In this document: positions 32,935 through 45,716 of the stretch, piece after piece
How the letters are laid out: each line of letters opens with the position of its first letter
Position numbering within the stretch: position 1 is the first letter of the stretch
From: Sorex araneus
Lineage: Eukaryota > Chordata > Mammalia > Eulipotyphla > Soricidae
Direction: 5' to 3'
Assembly: GCF_027595985.1 (NCBI RefSeq)
Contig: NC_073302.1
Location: 12,755,811 to 12,819,810, forward strand
DNA length: 64,000 bases
Notes under the pieces: generated by a model
Told to the model about the DNA's origin: nothing
Databases searched by the model: none
What the model saw: only the letters and a program-made list of their open reading frames with translations
Made by a program: the position numbers and the translations under genes

Positions 32935-35790
32935 ATTTCATCTAAGGGTACTTGATTTTTTGAGGTACTATTGTGAATGGGATTTTTTTAAATATCTCTT
33001 TCTTCTCTTTCATTATTTGTATATAAGAAAGCCACGTACTTTTGGGTGTTGATTTTGTAGCCTGCCACTTTACTATATCAACCTATTGTTTCTAGGAGCT
33101 TTTCTGTAGAGTCTTTAGGGTTTTCTCAGTATAGTATCATATTGTCTGCAATAGTGATAACTTGACCTCTTCCTTTCCTATCTATGCAGATATCTTTTTC
33201 TTGTCTAATTGCTATGGGCAGGACTTCCAGTACTATATTGAATAGGAGTGGGAAACCTTGTCTTGTGCCTGATCTTAGAGGGAAGGCTTTTGGATTTTCT
33301 CCATTGAAAATGATACTTGCCATCGGCTTGTGGTAGATGGATTTGACCATATTGAGGAAAGTTCCTTCGATGCCCATTTTGCTGAGAGTTTTCATCAAAA
33401 GCAGGTGCTGAATCTTGTCAAATGCCTTCTCTGCATCTATTGATATGATTGTATGGTTTTTAATATTTCTTTTATTGATATGATAATGATGTTGATTGTC
33501 TTGAAAATGCTAAACCATCCTTGCATCACTGGGATGAGTCCTAGTCAGTCATGGTGTATGATCTTTTTGTTGAGTCATAGAATCTATTTGCTAATATTTT
33601 GTTGAGGATCTTGCATCTGTCCATCAGGAATATCGCTCTGTAATTCTTTTTCTTTGTGGTATCTTTGTCTGCTTTTGGTATCAGGGTGATATTTGCTTCA
33701 TAGAAACTGTTTGGAAGTATTTTTGATACTTCAATTTCCTGGATAAGCTTAAAGAGGATTGGGAGTAAGTCCTCGTTAAAGGTTTGGAAGAATTCACTAG
33801 TAAATCCATCTGGGCCAGGACTTTTGTGCTTGGGAAGACTTTTTATTACTGTTTCAATTTCCTTGATGGTGATAGGTCTACTCAGGTATTCCAGGTCTTC
33901 TTGGTTCAGCCTTGGGAGGCTATAGGAGTCTAGGAATTTATTCATTTCCTTCAGGTTTTTGTGTTTCGTGGCATAAAGATTCTCAAAGTAATCTCTGAGG
34001 ATCCTTTGAATTTCTGTAGTCTCTGTTTTAATGTCCCCATTTTCATTTCTGATTCAGTTTATTAGGGCTTTCTCTCTCCATTTTCTTGTGAGTCTTGCTA
34101 GAGTTTTATCGACCTTGTTTATTTTCTCATAGAACCAGCTCTTGATTTCATTGATCTTTTGAAATGTTTTTTGGGTTTCCATCTCGATAATTTCTGCTCT
34201 GAGTTTTATTATTTTCTTTCTCCTGTTTGGATTGGGCTCCTTTTGTTAGTCATTCTCCAAGCTTTTAAGCTGTGAGGTTAGGCTACTTACGTGGGCATAC
34301 TCCTTCTCCCTGAGGAATGCCTGTAAAGCTATAAACTTTCCTCTTAACACAACTATTGCTTTGTCCCATAAGTTTTGGTAACTCATGTCCTCATTTTCAT
34401 TTGTTTCCAGGAATCTTTTGATTTCCTCTCTGATTTTCTTTCTAAGCCACTTGTTGTCCAAAAGTGAGTCATTTAATTTCCAGATGTTTGATTTAGTTTT
34501 CTGTTTGTGTGTGTGTGATTTATTTCTAATTTCAGTGCATCGTGGTCTGAGAAGATTGTTGATATAATCTTTTGAATTTTATAGATGTATGTTTTGTGGC
34601 TCAGCATGTGGTCTATATGGAGAATGTTCCATGCACACTTGAGAAGAATGTGCATTCAGCTTTTTGAGGATGAAGTGTCCTGTATATATCTACTAAGTCC
34701 CTTTCTTCCATTTCTTCCCTCAAATGAAGTATGTCCTTGCTAAACTTGAGTCTGGTTGATGCATCAAGAGGTGATAAAGTGGTGTTGAAGTCTCCCACTA
34801 GTATTATGTTGCTATTGATGTCTTTCTTCTAGTCTATGAGTAGTTGTTTTAAGTACTTTGCTGGTCTCTCATTAGGTGCATATATATTTAGTATTATTAG
34901 TTCTTCCTGTTGTACAGATCCATGTATAAATAAGAAATGGCCTTCACTGTCTCTTGTGACCTTCTTCAGTCTGAAATCAATGTGGTCTGATACTAGGATG
35001 GCTTCCCCAGCTTATTTATGGGAGTTGTTCTCCTGTAAGATTGTTTTCCAGCCTTTGACTTTGAGTCTGTGTTTGCTCTGACTGTTGAGATGTGTTTCTT
35101 GCAGGCAGCAGAATGTTGGGTTCAATTTTCTATTCCATCCTGCCACTCTGTGTCTTTTAATTGGTGCGTTTAGCCCACTGACATTGAGAGAGAGATTATT
35201 GTCTTGGGGTTTTGTCCCAATTTTCTGCTGAAATTTGGTGTATTTGAGGGGCCTGTCTTGTCTTAAAATGGTCCATTCAGTTGTTCTTGTAACCATGGTT
35301 TTGAGTCTATGAAGTTCCTGAGCTGTTGTTTATCTGTGAAACTATGTGTTGTTCCTACTGTTATGAATGAGTATCTAGCCGGGTAAAGTATTTTTGGTGA
35401 GGCGTTTATTCCATTGAGTTTTTTCACTATATCCCATTACTATTTTCGGGCCATGAGGGTTTCATCAGACAGGTCGACTGTGAATCTTAAGGATGCTCCT
35501 TTATAGGCAATTTCTTTCTTTGATCTTGCTGCTTTCTGGATTTTGTCTCCATCTAAGCTTTTGGTCCTTTTGATCAAGATGTATTTTGGGGTATTTTTAC
35601 TTGGATTTCTTCTAGCTGATACCCTTCTGTAGTAAGGGATTTCTAACAGTGGATGGCCTTTTCTTACACCTGATTGGAGAGTAAAAAAATTTTTTTTCTT
35701 TTTTATCACTGAATACGATATTAGATGTGGGTCAGTCATACATGGCCTTTGCTATGATTCTAGGATTCTTCTGACTCTACTGGGTTCTCT
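32935..35790 (-). mobile_element. LINE-1 internal region: end of ORF1 to reverse transcriptase
   Basis: Read on the minus strand: the ORF1 C-terminal domain at 35739-35440 (PKYILIKRTK, GASLRFTVDLSDETLMARK), the ORF2 endonuclease start at 35296-35012 (LNAPIKRHRVAGW, CCLQETHL), then the linker and reverse transcriptase, where FADD is replaced by IADN. It lacks the 3' UTR and terminates in mid-ORF2. Contains stops; inactive. Confidence 0.88.
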
Positions 35791-36470
35791 AACTTAGTGA
35801 GGTAAACTTGTTTATGATAGTCTCTTGGGACAGTTTGCATTTTTACACTATCTGTTCTATAGTATTTCCTTTTACTTCTGAGTCTATTTAGTAGGCTTTA
35901 CTTTGCTTTTTTTTTTTTGGTTGTTGTTGTTTTTCTTCATGATACTTCTAAGAGTGTGCTGATTTTATGTGTCATTTAAAATAGTTCTTGATTTCAATGA
36001 TCAATTGATCATTGTCATATGAACATTTATTTTTGGCGTCACTATTCAAAAACCTACTTTGGGTATTTGTTGTTATCTATGTAATGATACTTCTGTATTC
36101 TTTTTATCCTTCCTTGTATTTTGCTGACTTGCTTCTGTACATCATTATTCTTTACTATTCAGTTCAAATTTAACACCAATTTTTGCTATAGTAGTAATTC
36201 TGTGTTAAGCAATGTGAAAAACAAAATTATAATGCTTGATGACATATTTACTTCCTTTCCAGCATGTTGCCATTGCTTATAATTGTTATATTCATCCAAG
36301 ACATTTCTTTGACTTTATAATATTTACATTTACATCTGAATCCATGTTTATATTTTGTTTGATACCTATGATATATTAAAATAATGCATATTACTTTTTA
36401 CACTGATTGTATTTTAGGCATCTTAAATTACTTTTCCAAATTAATATCATAGAAGTATTATGTGTTCAAT
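35791..36470. other. AT-rich sequence, no gene seen
   Basis: No coding exon or recognisable repeat. Lies in the copy 2 interval between C5 exons. Confidence 0.5.
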
Positions 36471-36471
36471 T

Positions 36472-36640
36472 CTTTGAGGGGAGCCACACCCAGCGATGCT
36501 CAGGGGTACTTCTGGCTCTTCAATCACTCAGTAATCACTCCTGGTGGTGCTCACAGGACCTATGAGATGCAGGGGATCAAACCAGAATGGGTAGCATGCA
36601 AAGCAACCATCTTAGCCATTGTATTATCTCTCCAGCCCTG
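36472..36640 (-). mobile_element. SOR-type SINE, short form
   Basis: GGGAGCCACACCCAGCGATG to CATTGTATTATCTCTCCAGCCC on the + strand. Confidence 0.88.
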
Positions 36641-37701
36641 TATATTCAAATATATTAAATATTTTATTAAAATTAAATCATCATGCTATAATATAGCTCT
36701 AAAATGTATTTATTTGTGTTTAGTATAATCCTATTATATGTCAAAATCATTTTACTCTACTTTATATTTCTAATTCAGAAACAAAAATGGTATGCAAACA
36801 ATTTATATCAGAAAACTTGTTATAGAATGTACATCATGTTTTCCAAAGGTATTCTAAGACTTTATCTTTTATTTTGAAAATATAAAAAATATTATAGTTA
36901 TTTCTAAGTATTCTGTTATTTACCTTTATAATTAAGGATATTATTAAGTTGATCTAGCTTTATGTGTTGATGGGTGGATGTTTTGCTGTGTTAGTAGCAG
37001 CATATATTGGAAAACTAATTTTCAGTATAAAATGCCATTTCACTTACCTTGAAGTTACTAATCTAGCTTAAAAATTGTGGTGAATCTTGGTTTCTCACTT
37101 CTATATAGTAATATGTAGTGATTTATTCTTTGTAGGAATTGTTTTATAGAAATATGTCCAAAAACGAATAATACCCCTTTAGGTATTTCTTTATCACACT
37201 AGCTCTCCATATAACAAATGAGAGGAGAAAACATTGTTGTAAGAAACACACACTTCAAAGTTGTGAATCTAGAGACTTGGAAAGTGATTCATATTTTGTT
37301 TAGTTATTTTGTTTAGTTTGCTGCAAGTGACAACAGATGTTTTTCTCTCCCTGACTCTAGTGCTATCTTTTTTTCTTTTCCAATTAAGTTTCCAAACAGC
37401 TGCACAGGGGTTATATTAAAATACAATACCCTAAGTCATGTTCCTTCCTCATCCTAAGCACTTCTCCATGATCTATTCAGCAAAAGTTATATTTATATGA
37501 TGTTGTCTCCAAGAGTTCTTGTACCTCTAGCACCTCCTCCACAATCCCTACCTCTCTTCCTTACTGTGCACATATGCTCCAGAAATAGTAATTTTTTTAA
37601 AAAAAAATATATCCTTCATATATTTTACTAGAAATGCTCTTTAAATAACATTTCATGTTATATTCCTCTGGTAATCCATGTAGAGATTGAGTTGTCTGAA
37701 A
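36641..37701. other. AT-rich sequence, no gene seen
   Basis: The C5a exon and the exon after it, expected between 32.3 and 39.3 kb in copy 2, were searched for by eye here and not found. Confidence 0.5.
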
Positions 37702-37714
37702 AATAGGCTCTCAA

Positions 37715-38089
37715 CTGCTTCATGAGTGGAGGGAAGAAGGCAGATGGAATAGAGAAGGGATCATTAAGAAAATGATGGCTGGAGGAACCAGTTGGGATGG
37801 GAGATGCGTGCCTAAAGTAGATAATGGACCAAACATGATGACCGCTCAGTGTCTGTGTTGCAAGCTATAATGCCCAAAAGTAGAGACAGAGTATGGGGAA
37901 TATTGTCTGCCATGGAGGCAGGGGGAGAGTAGGAAAGGGGGGTTATACCCAGGATATTGGTGGTGGGGAATGTGCACTGGTGGAGGGATGTGTATTTGAT
38001 CATTGTGAGATTGTAACCCAAATATGAAAGCTTGTAACTACCTCATGGTGATTCAATAAAATTTTAAAAATTTTAAAAATATCCCAAAG
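37715..38089 (+). mobile_element. LINE-1 3' end, young, with target duplication
   Basis: 375 bases of 3' UTR ending GTGATTCAATAAAATT and an A-rich tail. Flanked by AATAGGCTCTCAA at 37702-37714 and 38090-38102. Nearly identical to the 3' end of the insertion at 49305-50659 (50290-50659). Confidence 0.92.
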
Positions 38090-38102
38090 AATAGGCTCTC
38101 AA

Positions 38103-38950
38103 TAGTTTATTACTCACTTTTCTGCACTTACACTGAAGTTGTATATGCTTTATTGAAGTATTTATTACCTCCTTGTGAAAAATATATCCTATTTCTCTCC
38201 TGCTTTAGAATAAATATCATGAAGGCAAATTCTTTGTGATTTATTCCTACACTGACTACAAATCTTAGAACTATGGATTGTAAATGTTAAAAATTTAGGA
38301 AATATGATTGAACTTTGCTGATCTGAAATTCCTTTTGTCTTCGCCTTGTTTGCATCTTTCCCTTTGCTTTTAGAAGTTCAGTAATGTAATTTTTATTTGA
38401 TGATTCATATCACAGTTCTTTCAAACTGTGAGAGCATGACAATCAAACCAAATCATAGAAATTTAAGTTGTAAGTTAACTGTGTCTTAGACTGTCAAACA
38501 GAAATGCTACATGCAATAGTATAGAAGGACAGTGTTTTGTGATAGTTTATCACAGTTCTGAAAGATGGAAGTCCAAGATAAAAACACTAGCAAACTAGTA
38601 TGTGGTGAGAACCACCTTTCTGGTTCACAACCTGTCACTATAACCTTTCATGGCAGAAGAGATGAGCAAATGTTTGATGTCCTTTTTTCGTAAGTACATT
38701 CATTCTACTGCTACAAGCTAAACCCTCATGACTCAGTTATCTTTTAAGATCTTACCTCCAACAACCATCACCTTGGGGGTTAAGCTGTCGGTACCAAATT
38801 GGGTAAAGGATAGACATTCGGTCTGTGGCAAATAAGTCTATCAGCACATACCCATCAACACTATCTACACATTTGTGTAGATCTTGATCTACACAAATAT
38901 TATACTTTATGCCTAAATCTCAAAGATGTATAGACAATTATTCTGAATCT
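38103..38950. other. Copy 2 intron sequence, no gene seen
   Basis: Unique sequence; no exon-like reading with C5 similarity recognised. Confidence 0.5.
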
Positions 38951-38959
38951 GTTAGAAGA

Positions 38960-39130
38960 TCTTCTCTCTTCTTTTTAAAAATTTTATTTTAGGCACTGTG
39001 GTTTATAATACTGTCCATGGTAGGATTTCCTGCATAGAACATTCCAGTGCCAAGCCCTCTACTTCCTTCACCATCCTCATAGTGCCACTCCCTTCTATTT
39101 CCCCTACCCTCTCCCACAGTGGTAAGCTCC
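38960..39130 (-). mobile_element. Old LINE 3' end fragment
   Basis: ATTTTATTTTAGGCACTGTG, then 'ttcaccatcctcatagtgcc'-type pyrimidine-rich sequence; same style as 58640 and 60680. Confidence 0.5.
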
Positions 39131-39309
39131 CTTCCTTTTTCTTAATTCTTTCCAACCAACGGCCACTGATTTCTTTTCTTTTTTTTGTTGTTTCAAAATT
39201 CTATATGGCAAAAACAGAAAGATTCTGTTTAATAGGAGATGGTGTCAAGTTGGATCCAAGTTAATTAAGTAAGTTGTGTATGAAAACTGTGAAATACTTT
39301 TTGTTGTAG

Positions 39310-39383
39310 ACATCAGGTGGATTTCATAGTACCGACTTATCTAAGTGTCTGAGGAATCCAAAGCGTCAGCATCTCAGAAAAAG
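39310..39383 (+). pseudogene. C5-like: C5 copy 2: duplicate of the 17721 exon, Trp changed to stop
   Basis: Exactly 74 bases, as in copy 1, with acceptor TTGTAG and donor GTAAGA. In the homologous frame it reads HQVDFIVPTYLSV, stop, GIQSVSISEK, which aligns without gaps to copy 1 and to [23 protein letters not shown] of human C5. The TGA at 39350-39352 replaces the conserved Trp codon. Intron sequence just downstream also resembles that after 17794. Direct evidence that the locus is duplicated and that copy 2 cannot make a full-length protein. Confidence 0.9.
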
Positions 39384-39999
39384 GTAAGAATCTTGTATAT
39401 GAAATACTGAAATTCGGGAACAGTTTTTCCATTGAAATCTGTTTATCATTTCATTAACAGTGGTATATTTCAAACTTATTGTAATAAGATAAACAAGGAA
39501 TTTTTATATATTAGAAATATATAATTCTTTAACCACTTTAAGTCACTATTTTTTGAGCAATTATTTCAAATTCCCTTTTCCTAAAATCTTGTTATTTGCC
39601 AAGAGGTTGAAGCAGGGAATAAAAAATAGGACTCACTAATGCATTTCCCCATTATTAATATGGGTAAATGCCACTCAGTACTAGTATTTTTAAAGATACG
39701 GTTTTTTTCATAGTTGTCTTATTTTTAATAATTGTGGATTCTAAAAAATAGAGATTTTTGCTATATTTAAAAATAGGATCAGGACAGACTGCTAAAAAGC
39801 TTGTGCTATCTTGTTACTAGAGCATTAACCATATAACAAATGAGTAATCATGAAAATTTTTAAAAGATCTATTCAGTGCATTCCACAACAGATATAAATA
39901 AATGAAAGCAGTTTCTAACAAAAATTGTAACATCTTGTCTTATTAAAAAAATGAAAAGTTGATCAAAATCGTATGAGAACAAGTTGAGTAGGTCAAGTG

Positions 40000-40475
40000 A
40001 CGGAGACACAAAGTCCACAGACATCTGGTGATCTGATGACCAAGAAGAGCTGAGGAGAGATGTAGATGGAGGGCATCTTGTCATGTCCCCACTTTCTCAC
40101 TTGCTGGCTGCATTTACCTGAGCTCTATACTCTCTGTTCAGCTGATATTACGTGGTGGGAAAATGAAGAAAGTGTCAGGAAGCAAATGCATGTGAACCAA
40201 TGATACTCTCATTCCTTGACTTGTCAGACATTTTGAAAAACAAACAAACAAACAAACAAACCAAAACCCTATCCTAGCTTGTACCTAGATTTCTACTTGC
40301 AGCTGAATTAACTGTACCTTTAAGCAAAATTGTGGCTATGTAACTAATATTGGGGAGGGAGGGAAGTGGCACGGGATGGTAGTGGTGTTCACTGTGATGC
40401 AGTGCTTTTTCTTAAAGCATATCCAAGCTGAATGGAGAAGCCCTGATATACCCGTGCACACTCATGTATTGTAGG
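40000..40475. repeat. Start of duplicated C5-flank segment (copy 2)
   Basis: Matches 18930-19110 and then directly the 20740-20765 region. About 1.5 kb present in copy 1 (19200-20730, including two SINEs) is absent here. An (AAAC)n run at about 40235-40260 is private to this copy. Confidence 0.7.
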
Positions 40476-40596
40476 TCTGTGTATTACTGATGCGCAGCAC
40501 CTGTGGAATTTTCAAGATCACTTTCTAAAAATAGGCCACATCACAAGAGACAACTGAGAGGCCACTTCCAACACCCAGACTCCAGAATGTAAGTTC
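40475..40596 (+). pseudogene. C5-like: C5 copy 2: duplicate of the 20765 exon, stop and lost donor
   Basis: After acceptor TTGTAG the frame reads GLCITDAQHLWNFQDHFLKI, matching [20 protein letters not shown] in human C5, then stops at TGA 40555-40557. Alignment with copy 1 puts the donor at 40597, where copy 1 has GTAAGTGG and this copy TTACGTGG, so the GT is gone. It is 31 bases longer than the copy 1 exon and nearer the ancestral length. Confidence 0.85.
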
Positions 40597-40747
40597 TTAC
40601 GTGGATGGCACCATGAAACCTAAATCATTCCATGTAACACTAGAACTGAGAAATCTGAAGTAAAAGCAGTGCACACAATTCACTTCAGTGCTGAGTGAAT
40701 TGAGCATTAAGTGTATAGAAAGCTTTTGGGGGCATTTAAAATATCTC

Positions 40748-41960
40748 TTATTTTATTTTACCACCGTGAGATACACTGTTACAAAACTGTTCATGATTGG
40801 GTATCAGTCATACAATGTTCCATCACCCTTCCCCTCACCAGTGCACACTTCCTGCCACCAGTGTCTCCCCCACTCCCTAAAACCTGTCCTGTTGGAAGGC
40901 ACTTTATCCTTTCTCTCTGTCTCTCTGTCTCTGTGTGTTTGTCTGTCTGTCTGTCTCTCTCTTGCTCTCGCTCTTTTGGGCATATGCTTTGCAATACAGA
41001 TACTGAAAAGATTATCATGTTTATCGCTTTACCTACTCTCAGCACCTAGTGTTGGTCCAGATTGATTATTTCTGGCTATCACTGTCAAGTGGTTTTTTCT
41101 ATCCTAACTACCCTCTCCCGCTGCACCATTTGTAGCAAGCTTCCCACCATGGATCAGTTTTGCTGGCCCTTGTTTTTATTGTCCTTGGGTATTAGTCTCC
41201 TACAATGTTTATGTTGTATTATCCCACAAAGAAGTGTGATTATCCTGTCTGTCCCTGTCCTTCTGTCTCATTTCACTGAGAATGATAGTCCCCATGTCCA
41301 TCCATTAATAAGCCAATTTCATGATTTCATTTTTCCTGGTGCCTACATAGTATTCCGTTGTGTAGATGTACCACAGTTTCTTTATGAAGTCATCTGTGTT
41401 TGGGCACTTGGGTTGTTTCCAGATTCTGGCTATTGTGAATAGTGCTGCAATGAACATAGAACTGCAATGGCATTTCTGCGCATGTTTTTTGGTCCTCAGG
41501 GTATATTCTGAGAAGTGGTATTGCTGGGTCACATAGAAGCCCTGTTTCTAGTGTTTTGAGGAATGCCCATATTGTTATCTAAAAGGGCTAGACCAGTCAG
41601 CATTTCTGCCAACAATGAATAAAGGTCTCTTTCTCACCACATCCATACCGTGACTGGTTGTTCATGTTATTTTTGATGTGGGTCAGTCTCTGTGTTGTGA
41701 GAGGATATCTCATGCTTGTTTTGATTTGCATCTCCCTGCTGATTAGCGATGTAGAGCATGTTTTCATGTGCCTTTTGTCCAATCCTATTTCTTCTTTGAG
41801 GCAATTTCTGTTCATTTGTTCTCTCCATTTTTTGATGAGTTTGGATTTTTTCTTGTCAAGTTCTACCAGTGCCTTATATATCTTTTATATTCTCTTATTG
41901 GTATTAAGTAAATAATTTTCCCATTCTGTGGGCTGTCTTCATATTTTGTTCACTGTTTTT
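40748..41960 (-). mobile_element. LINE-1 3' end, older
   Basis: The 3' UTR at 40748-40900 includes a TCTG/TC simple repeat (about 40910-40975). ORF2 C-terminus on the minus strand to 41960 (CPNTDDFIKKLWYIYTTEYY, GCGEKETFIHCWQKC). More diverged than the young insertions. Confidence 0.88.
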
Positions 41961-42199
41961 TTTTTTTGAGATGCAGGAGTGTTGGATAACATTGGGTTGT
42001 CCTTGCTGCTCCGGCACAGAACTTAGGTTTATTGAGCTACTCCCACAGAGTGCCATTGAGGCACGGCCAATTCCATCATACACTAATAATAATCCTCTAT
42101 TGCTTTTCTATTTCCTTTATGTCATTTGCATGGTTTGGTCTTTTGTATAGACACAGGAATACAGTTGATGCTATGCTTTTGTAACATGGGAGTTAATTG

Positions 42200-43240
42200 A
42201 CTCTAAATAATATTTACTCTTGGGCATCCATCATATTTACCTGACTTGAGCCTCAGTTTCTTTACTTCTTAATACCCCCAAAAGGAAGGTCCTGAAAAGG
42301 GGCTGGATGAAGCCACAGCAAGCTGTAAGCTACCTGGCATCAAAGCTAAGCACCATAAGTATAATAAGCATAGTCATAGAACAAACTATGCCATGATCCA
42401 AAAAAGAAGTAACTGAATAAGAACCCTGCTGGGTTAGGAAATCATAACTTGGTCTGGGATATACAGTGAGATGTTCCCAGGAACAATCAACCTTTAACCT
42501 TAATACATCTCTTACTGTGTTCACACAAAATGACTAGATAGAATATAAGAAGTAAATTTACTGTGATTGTTTAAATGGATTACTAGCTGAGGCAAGGATA
42601 AAATAATACACCCTGGATGGAATCCTGCCTTGAGCAGGTCTCCTAGTAATTTAGAGTGCTGAACCCTCAGATGAAATTTTAGTCCGTGAGTTAATCTCCT
42701 AGAGCTGCCCCAGAAAGAGTGGCTTGTTGTTATACCCATGTTCAACCCCACCTATGTGTACCCCAACCCTTCATGACTTCTATATAACTATGCTCTTCAG
42801 GGGAATAGAAGGGGACTTTGGGACTTTGAGATCTTTGAGGACTAGAGGGTCTGTGAGGACTAGAAGGAAGACAGTGACTGGAAGTAGAGAACTATGAATC
42901 TACGACAAGATGAGGAAGGAGATAATGAAGGAGAGGACTTTGAGGTCGACGAGGATGATGGAACTATGGTGACTGGGACTACGACCAAAACTATGACCAC
43001 GATTGCGCCGTAAGGGGAGAGATTGGACTATGCTGGGAAAGAGAAATAAACTGACTGCCAACAGCTGGGGCCTGGACCATGTTTCTCCGTTACCCGGGTC
43101 CTTCTTCTGTCTCTCACTGCTATAGGCCGACCTGGGGAGGCAGCTCTCAGCCACCGAATTCTCAATTCCCTTGAGTGCCCCCACGCTTTTCTTGGAAACT
43201 CGCAAAGGAGTTTCAAGAGAAGGAGACTTAGGTGAAGGAA
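42200..43240 (+). repeat. Probable LTR element
   Basis: A TATA box (TATATAACTA at 42781) followed by a short transcribed region, a polyadenylation signal AATAAA (43046-43051) and a CT-rich end fits U3-R-U5 order on the + strand. Boundaries were not resolved and no internal viral genes follow. Family unknown. Confidence 0.5.
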
Positions 43241-43439
43241 AGAGAGAAAGTGGAAAGACTGAAAATACAATGACTAGTATATCAAACAGGGCAGGTAAGT
43301 GGTGATTTAGGTTGAGATAAATGGTATATTTCCATTAAAATCAGAATAAGAAATATTTATTAGATTTTAATATATACAACAAACTTGCAGTGCAAGAATG
43401 GAGTTGGAGTAGTGTGGAATATTATTCAAGAAGTGGTTT

Positions 43440-43560
43440 TGTTTATTCTTTTTTAAAAAACATTGCAGGCTCAGGTAATGTACTTACAGTAGTGTTAACA
43501 CATATGCTTTTGGTAAACAAAGTATTCAAGACCCTCCACCACTGTCACACCTAGTCTATC
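43440..43560 (-). mobile_element. Old LINE 3' end fragment
   Basis: AAAAACATTGCAGGCTCAGG followed by 'caagaccctccaccactgtc', same type as 38960. Confidence 0.4.
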
Positions 43561-43614
43561 TTATCCTCCCTCAAGCTTTATTAACTAATCACTTTGTAAC
43601 TTGTAAAAAACTAA

Positions 43615-44740
43615 AGCACACCGAGGGCCGTGTGCACTCGCGGGCTCTCCGAGAGACTCTGTCTCAACGCTCACGTTCGGTGCCCTGGAACCACTGTGTG
43701 TGGCTGTTGGGCAAGGGCAGGCGACAGAAGGAAGAAGGCCAAACTGGTTGCTCAATCATTTTATTTCATTCTCTCTCTTTGCTTCTCTCCCGGCTCTCGA
43801 TCTCTCACTGGATCTCTGGATCTGGCCCCCCTACCCACTCTTACAGCCTAGTTAAATCTCCCCAGCATGAGGGGGTTGGGGTGTACACATAGGTGTGGTC
43901 ACCATCAATAGGGGTGAGGTTCCTTTCCCTCAAGCGATGCTTCTCCTAGGACTGACTCCCTTTCAGCAGGAGGATCCACCCAAGGGTGGAGTCCCATGAG
44001 TGTGTTTCTCCTCTCCTCAGTCAGCAAACATATAAGAATTCATAATATTAATCATTTTGTGTGGACACAATAAGAAAAGCTTATAGAAATTAAAGCTTAT
44101 AGAATTACTCTTCAGGGGCCATCTCGATCTCAGACTACAGTGCTCAGGCCAGATCAGTCTTTTTTATCCCTAGCAGGGTCCTAGTCTCATCATTACTTTT
44201 GGATCATGACAGCATTTGTCTATGATCAAGCTTTTAACTTATAGTTAAGAATTAGACACTTTGGCCAGGTCCATCTCGATGCCAGGGTAACACATAACTC
44301 ACCATTTGCTCTGGATCCGTCCAGTCCCTCATCGGGACCCTGCTTTTGGGGTGCTAGGAACTGAGGGCAACTGAGGCTTAAGTGAAGAAATCAGATGCCC
44401 GGGAGGGAATAATATTCGAAGTCAATTAAGTCCCAAGTTACAAAAACATAATATTGTCTTCTTGTGTCTATACAAAAAAGACATAGTTTTAAAGTAAATT
44501 ATTCAAAAGGCATAAAGAGGGGAGAAAGGCATTGTTATAATATTCAGTGTCCTAGGAAGGTCTGACATTACAAATTAGCAGAGTCAGATTAAGGGAAAGC
44601 GAATTAACTGTTTTGGGAAAGAGAGCATAGAGAAGTGATTATAAGCTAAACAAAGGGATGGGAGTGATTCAGGAACACCTTGATGGGTGAGACTGGGGTA
44701 TGCCTAAACTCCGGGAAAAACCGGGACAAGCTCCGTGTGG
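43615..44740 (-). repeat. Probable LTR element, minus strand
   Basis: On the minus strand a long U3-like region ends in AATAAAATGATTG (polyadenylation signal near 43757) and a GC-rich U5-like end at 43615-43740. No coding region seen. Assignment by organisation only. Confidence 0.45.
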
Positions 44741-44772
44741 CAAGGGGGCAGAGGACAAAGTAATGTCATCCT

Positions 44773-45698
44773 CGGGGAGAAAGGGACCCTTCTTCACTGC
44801 TGGTGGGAATGCCGACTGGTTCAGCCCTTCTGGAAAACAATTTGGACGACTCTCAAAAAATTAGATATTGAATTCCCATTTGACCCAGCAATACCACTGC
44901 TGGGAATATATCCCAGAGAGGCAAAAAAGTACAATCGAAACAACATCTGCACATGTATGTTCATCGCAGCACTGTTTACAATAGCCAGAATCTGGAAAAA
45001 ACCCGAATGCCCCAGAACGGATGACTGGTTGAGGAAACTTTGGTACATCTATACAATGGAATACTATGCAGCTGTTAGAAAAAAGGAGGTCAGGAATTTT
45101 GTAGTCAAGTGGATGGGCATGAAAAGTTTCATGCTGAGTGAAATGAGTCAGAAAGAGAGAGACAGACATAGAAAGATTGCACTCATCTATGGTATATAGA
45201 ATAACAGAGTGGGAGACTAACACCCAAGAACTGTAGAAATAAGTACCAGGAGGTTGACTCCATGGCTTCGAGGCTGGCCTCACGTTCCGGGGAAAGGTCA
45301 ACTCAGAGAAGCGATCACCAACTACATTGTAGTCGAAGGCCATGTTGGGGAAGGGAGTTGCGGGCTGAATGAGGGCTAGAGACTGAGCACAGCGGCCACT
45401 CAACACCTTTATTGCAAACCACAACAGCTAATTAGAGAGAGAAAACAGAAGGGAATGCCTTGCCACAGTGGCAGGGTGGGGTGGGGGGGAGATGGGATTG
45501 GGGAGGGTGGGAGGGACACTGGGTTTACGGGTGGTGGAGAATGGGCACTGGTGAAGGGATGGGTTCCAAACTTTGTATGAGGGAAGTGTAAGCACAAAAG
45601 TGTATAAATCTGTAACTGTACCCTCACGGTGATTCTCTAATTAAAAATAAATAAATTTAATAAAAATAAATAAATAAATTAATTAATTAAAAAAAAAA
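44773..45698 (+). mobile_element. LINE-1 3' end, young, with perfect 18-base target duplication
   Basis: ACAAAGTAATGTCATCCT occurs at 44755-44772 and 45699-45716. The insert carries the last part of ORF2 in one long open frame (FPFDPAIPLLGIYPREAKKY, MFIAALFTIARIWKKPECPR, MEYYAAVRKKEVRNFVVKW, ending at 45199), then a 3' UTR and an AT-rich tail. The open frame and clean duplication suggest recent arrival. Confidence 0.97.
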
Positions 45699-45716
45699 AC
45701 AAAGTAATGTCATCCT

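Noticed and set aside
32900..39300. Search for a copy 2 C5a exon
   Set aside because: No CCYDG-like or cysteine-spaced reading was found; the interval is largely LINE-1, so the exon is probably deleted.
44735..45199. 154-codon open frame
   Set aside because: End of ORF2 of the young LINE-1; its start codon lies outside the insertion by chance.
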